The notes under the pieces were generated by a model. It saw only the letters and a program-made list of their open reading frames with translations. It was not told where the DNA came from and did not search any database. The translations under genes and the position numbers were made by a program. A stretch of 5,176 nucleotides of DNA from Acetobacteraceae bacterium (GTDB taxonomy: Bacteria; Pseudomonadota; Alphaproteobacteria; Acetobacterales; Acetobacteraceae), in contig JASHVB010000248.1 of the NCBI GenBank assembly GCA_030039695.1, forward strand, positions 1-5,176. The letters are read 5' to 3'. This document shows, one piece after another, positions 4,944-5,176 of the stretch; position 1 is the first letter of the stretch; every line of letters begins with the position of its first letter.

Positions 4944-5176
4944 GGACCGTAACGCCATGCTGTCGCCGCAGCTGTTGGCACTGCTGCGGCTCTGGTGGCG
5001 CGAAGGCAAGCGCCGTGGCGTCATGCTGCCCGGGGGTTGGCTGTTCCCCGGTCGGAGCGCGCTCGAGCCAATCTCGACACGCCAGCTCCATCGAGCCGTT
5101 CATGAGGCAGCGGAGGCCGCTGGCATCAAGAAGCATGTCAGTCCACACACGTTGCGGCACAGTTTTGCCACTCACC
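4936..5176 (+). pseudogene. IS91-associated-type tyrosine recombinase, 3' part (partial at window end)
   Basis: This continues the integrase begun at 1022. The frame G-R-K-D-R-N-A-M-L-S-P-Q-L-L-A-L-L-R begins exactly at the duplicated G-R-K codons and runs to the window edge. Numbered on the restored protein it spans residues 161-240. It carries the second active-site block, S-P-H-T-L-R-H-S-F-A-T-H, with H231, R234 and H235. The later LGH box and nucleophilic tyrosine lie beyond the window. An in-frame TAA at 4933-4935, inside the RIT inverted repeat, closes the frame immediately upstream. The first ATG inside the fragment (4957) has no obvious Shine-Dalgarno sequence, so separate expression is unlikely. 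Removing the RIT element through the direct repeat restores a continuous reading frame with no extra codons. Confidence 0.88.

Noticed and set aside
4864..5175. 103-codon minus-strand frame across the right junction
   Set aside because: It crosses the RIT/host boundary and lies antisense to the integrase 3' part, so it cannot be an ancestral gene.
1..5176. CRISPR arrays, tRNA or rRNA genes
   Set aside because: No regularly spaced repeats, tRNA cloverleaf or rRNA sequence was seen. The insertion site is a protein-coding gene, not a tRNA.

Overview
The window looks like accessory DNA from a GC-rich proteobacterium. The composition and the gene types suggest a rhizobial or other alphaproteobacterial symbiosis island or plasmid, but the host is an inference and no taxonomic marker is present. 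The central content is a mobile element made of three tyrosine recombinase genes, a RIT (Recombinase In Trio) element. It sits inside another tyrosine recombinase gene of the type often found beside IS91-family transposases.

Layout. Bases 3-182 (+) are the C-terminal end of a large ATPase/adenylate-cyclase-like regulator. Bases 183-1021 hold no convincing intact gene: there is a possible frameshifted gene remnant on the minus strand near 178-432, plus several short hairpins at 787-829, 868-877 and 920-948. At 1022 (+) an IS91-associated-type integrase gene begins. It runs in frame to codon 163, just after its catalytic lysine, and resumes at 4936 for 80 more codons to the window edge. Between the two halves lies the RIT element, about 1510-4943 (3.4 kb), transcribed antisense to the broken gene.

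The RIT element has perfect 31-bp terminal inverted repeats (1529-1559 and 4910-4940). It is flanked by an 8-bp near-perfect direct repeat, GGACGTAA at 1502 and GGACGCAA at 4936. Its operon reads ritA, ritB, ritC on the minus strand, from 4805 down to 1635. The ritA stop and ritB start overlap in ATGA, ritB overlaps ritC by 8 nt at the preferred start, and each gene has a good Shine-Dalgarno sequence. All three proteins keep the complete R-K-H-R-H-Y active site, so the element looks intact.

How it fits together. The left side has a perfect 32-bp palindrome (1502-1533), half of whose outer arm is supplied by the host gene. Joining the two element ends through the shared GGACG(T/C)AA would give a circle junction that is an 84-bp palindrome with at most one mismatch, and would restore the host gene as ...G-K-G-R-K-D-R-N.... 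This gives a concrete, testable model of the attachment site and of precise excision. A TTATGT-type motif recurs at both ends and next to ritA, and may be a recombinase-binding or autoregulatory sequence (inference).
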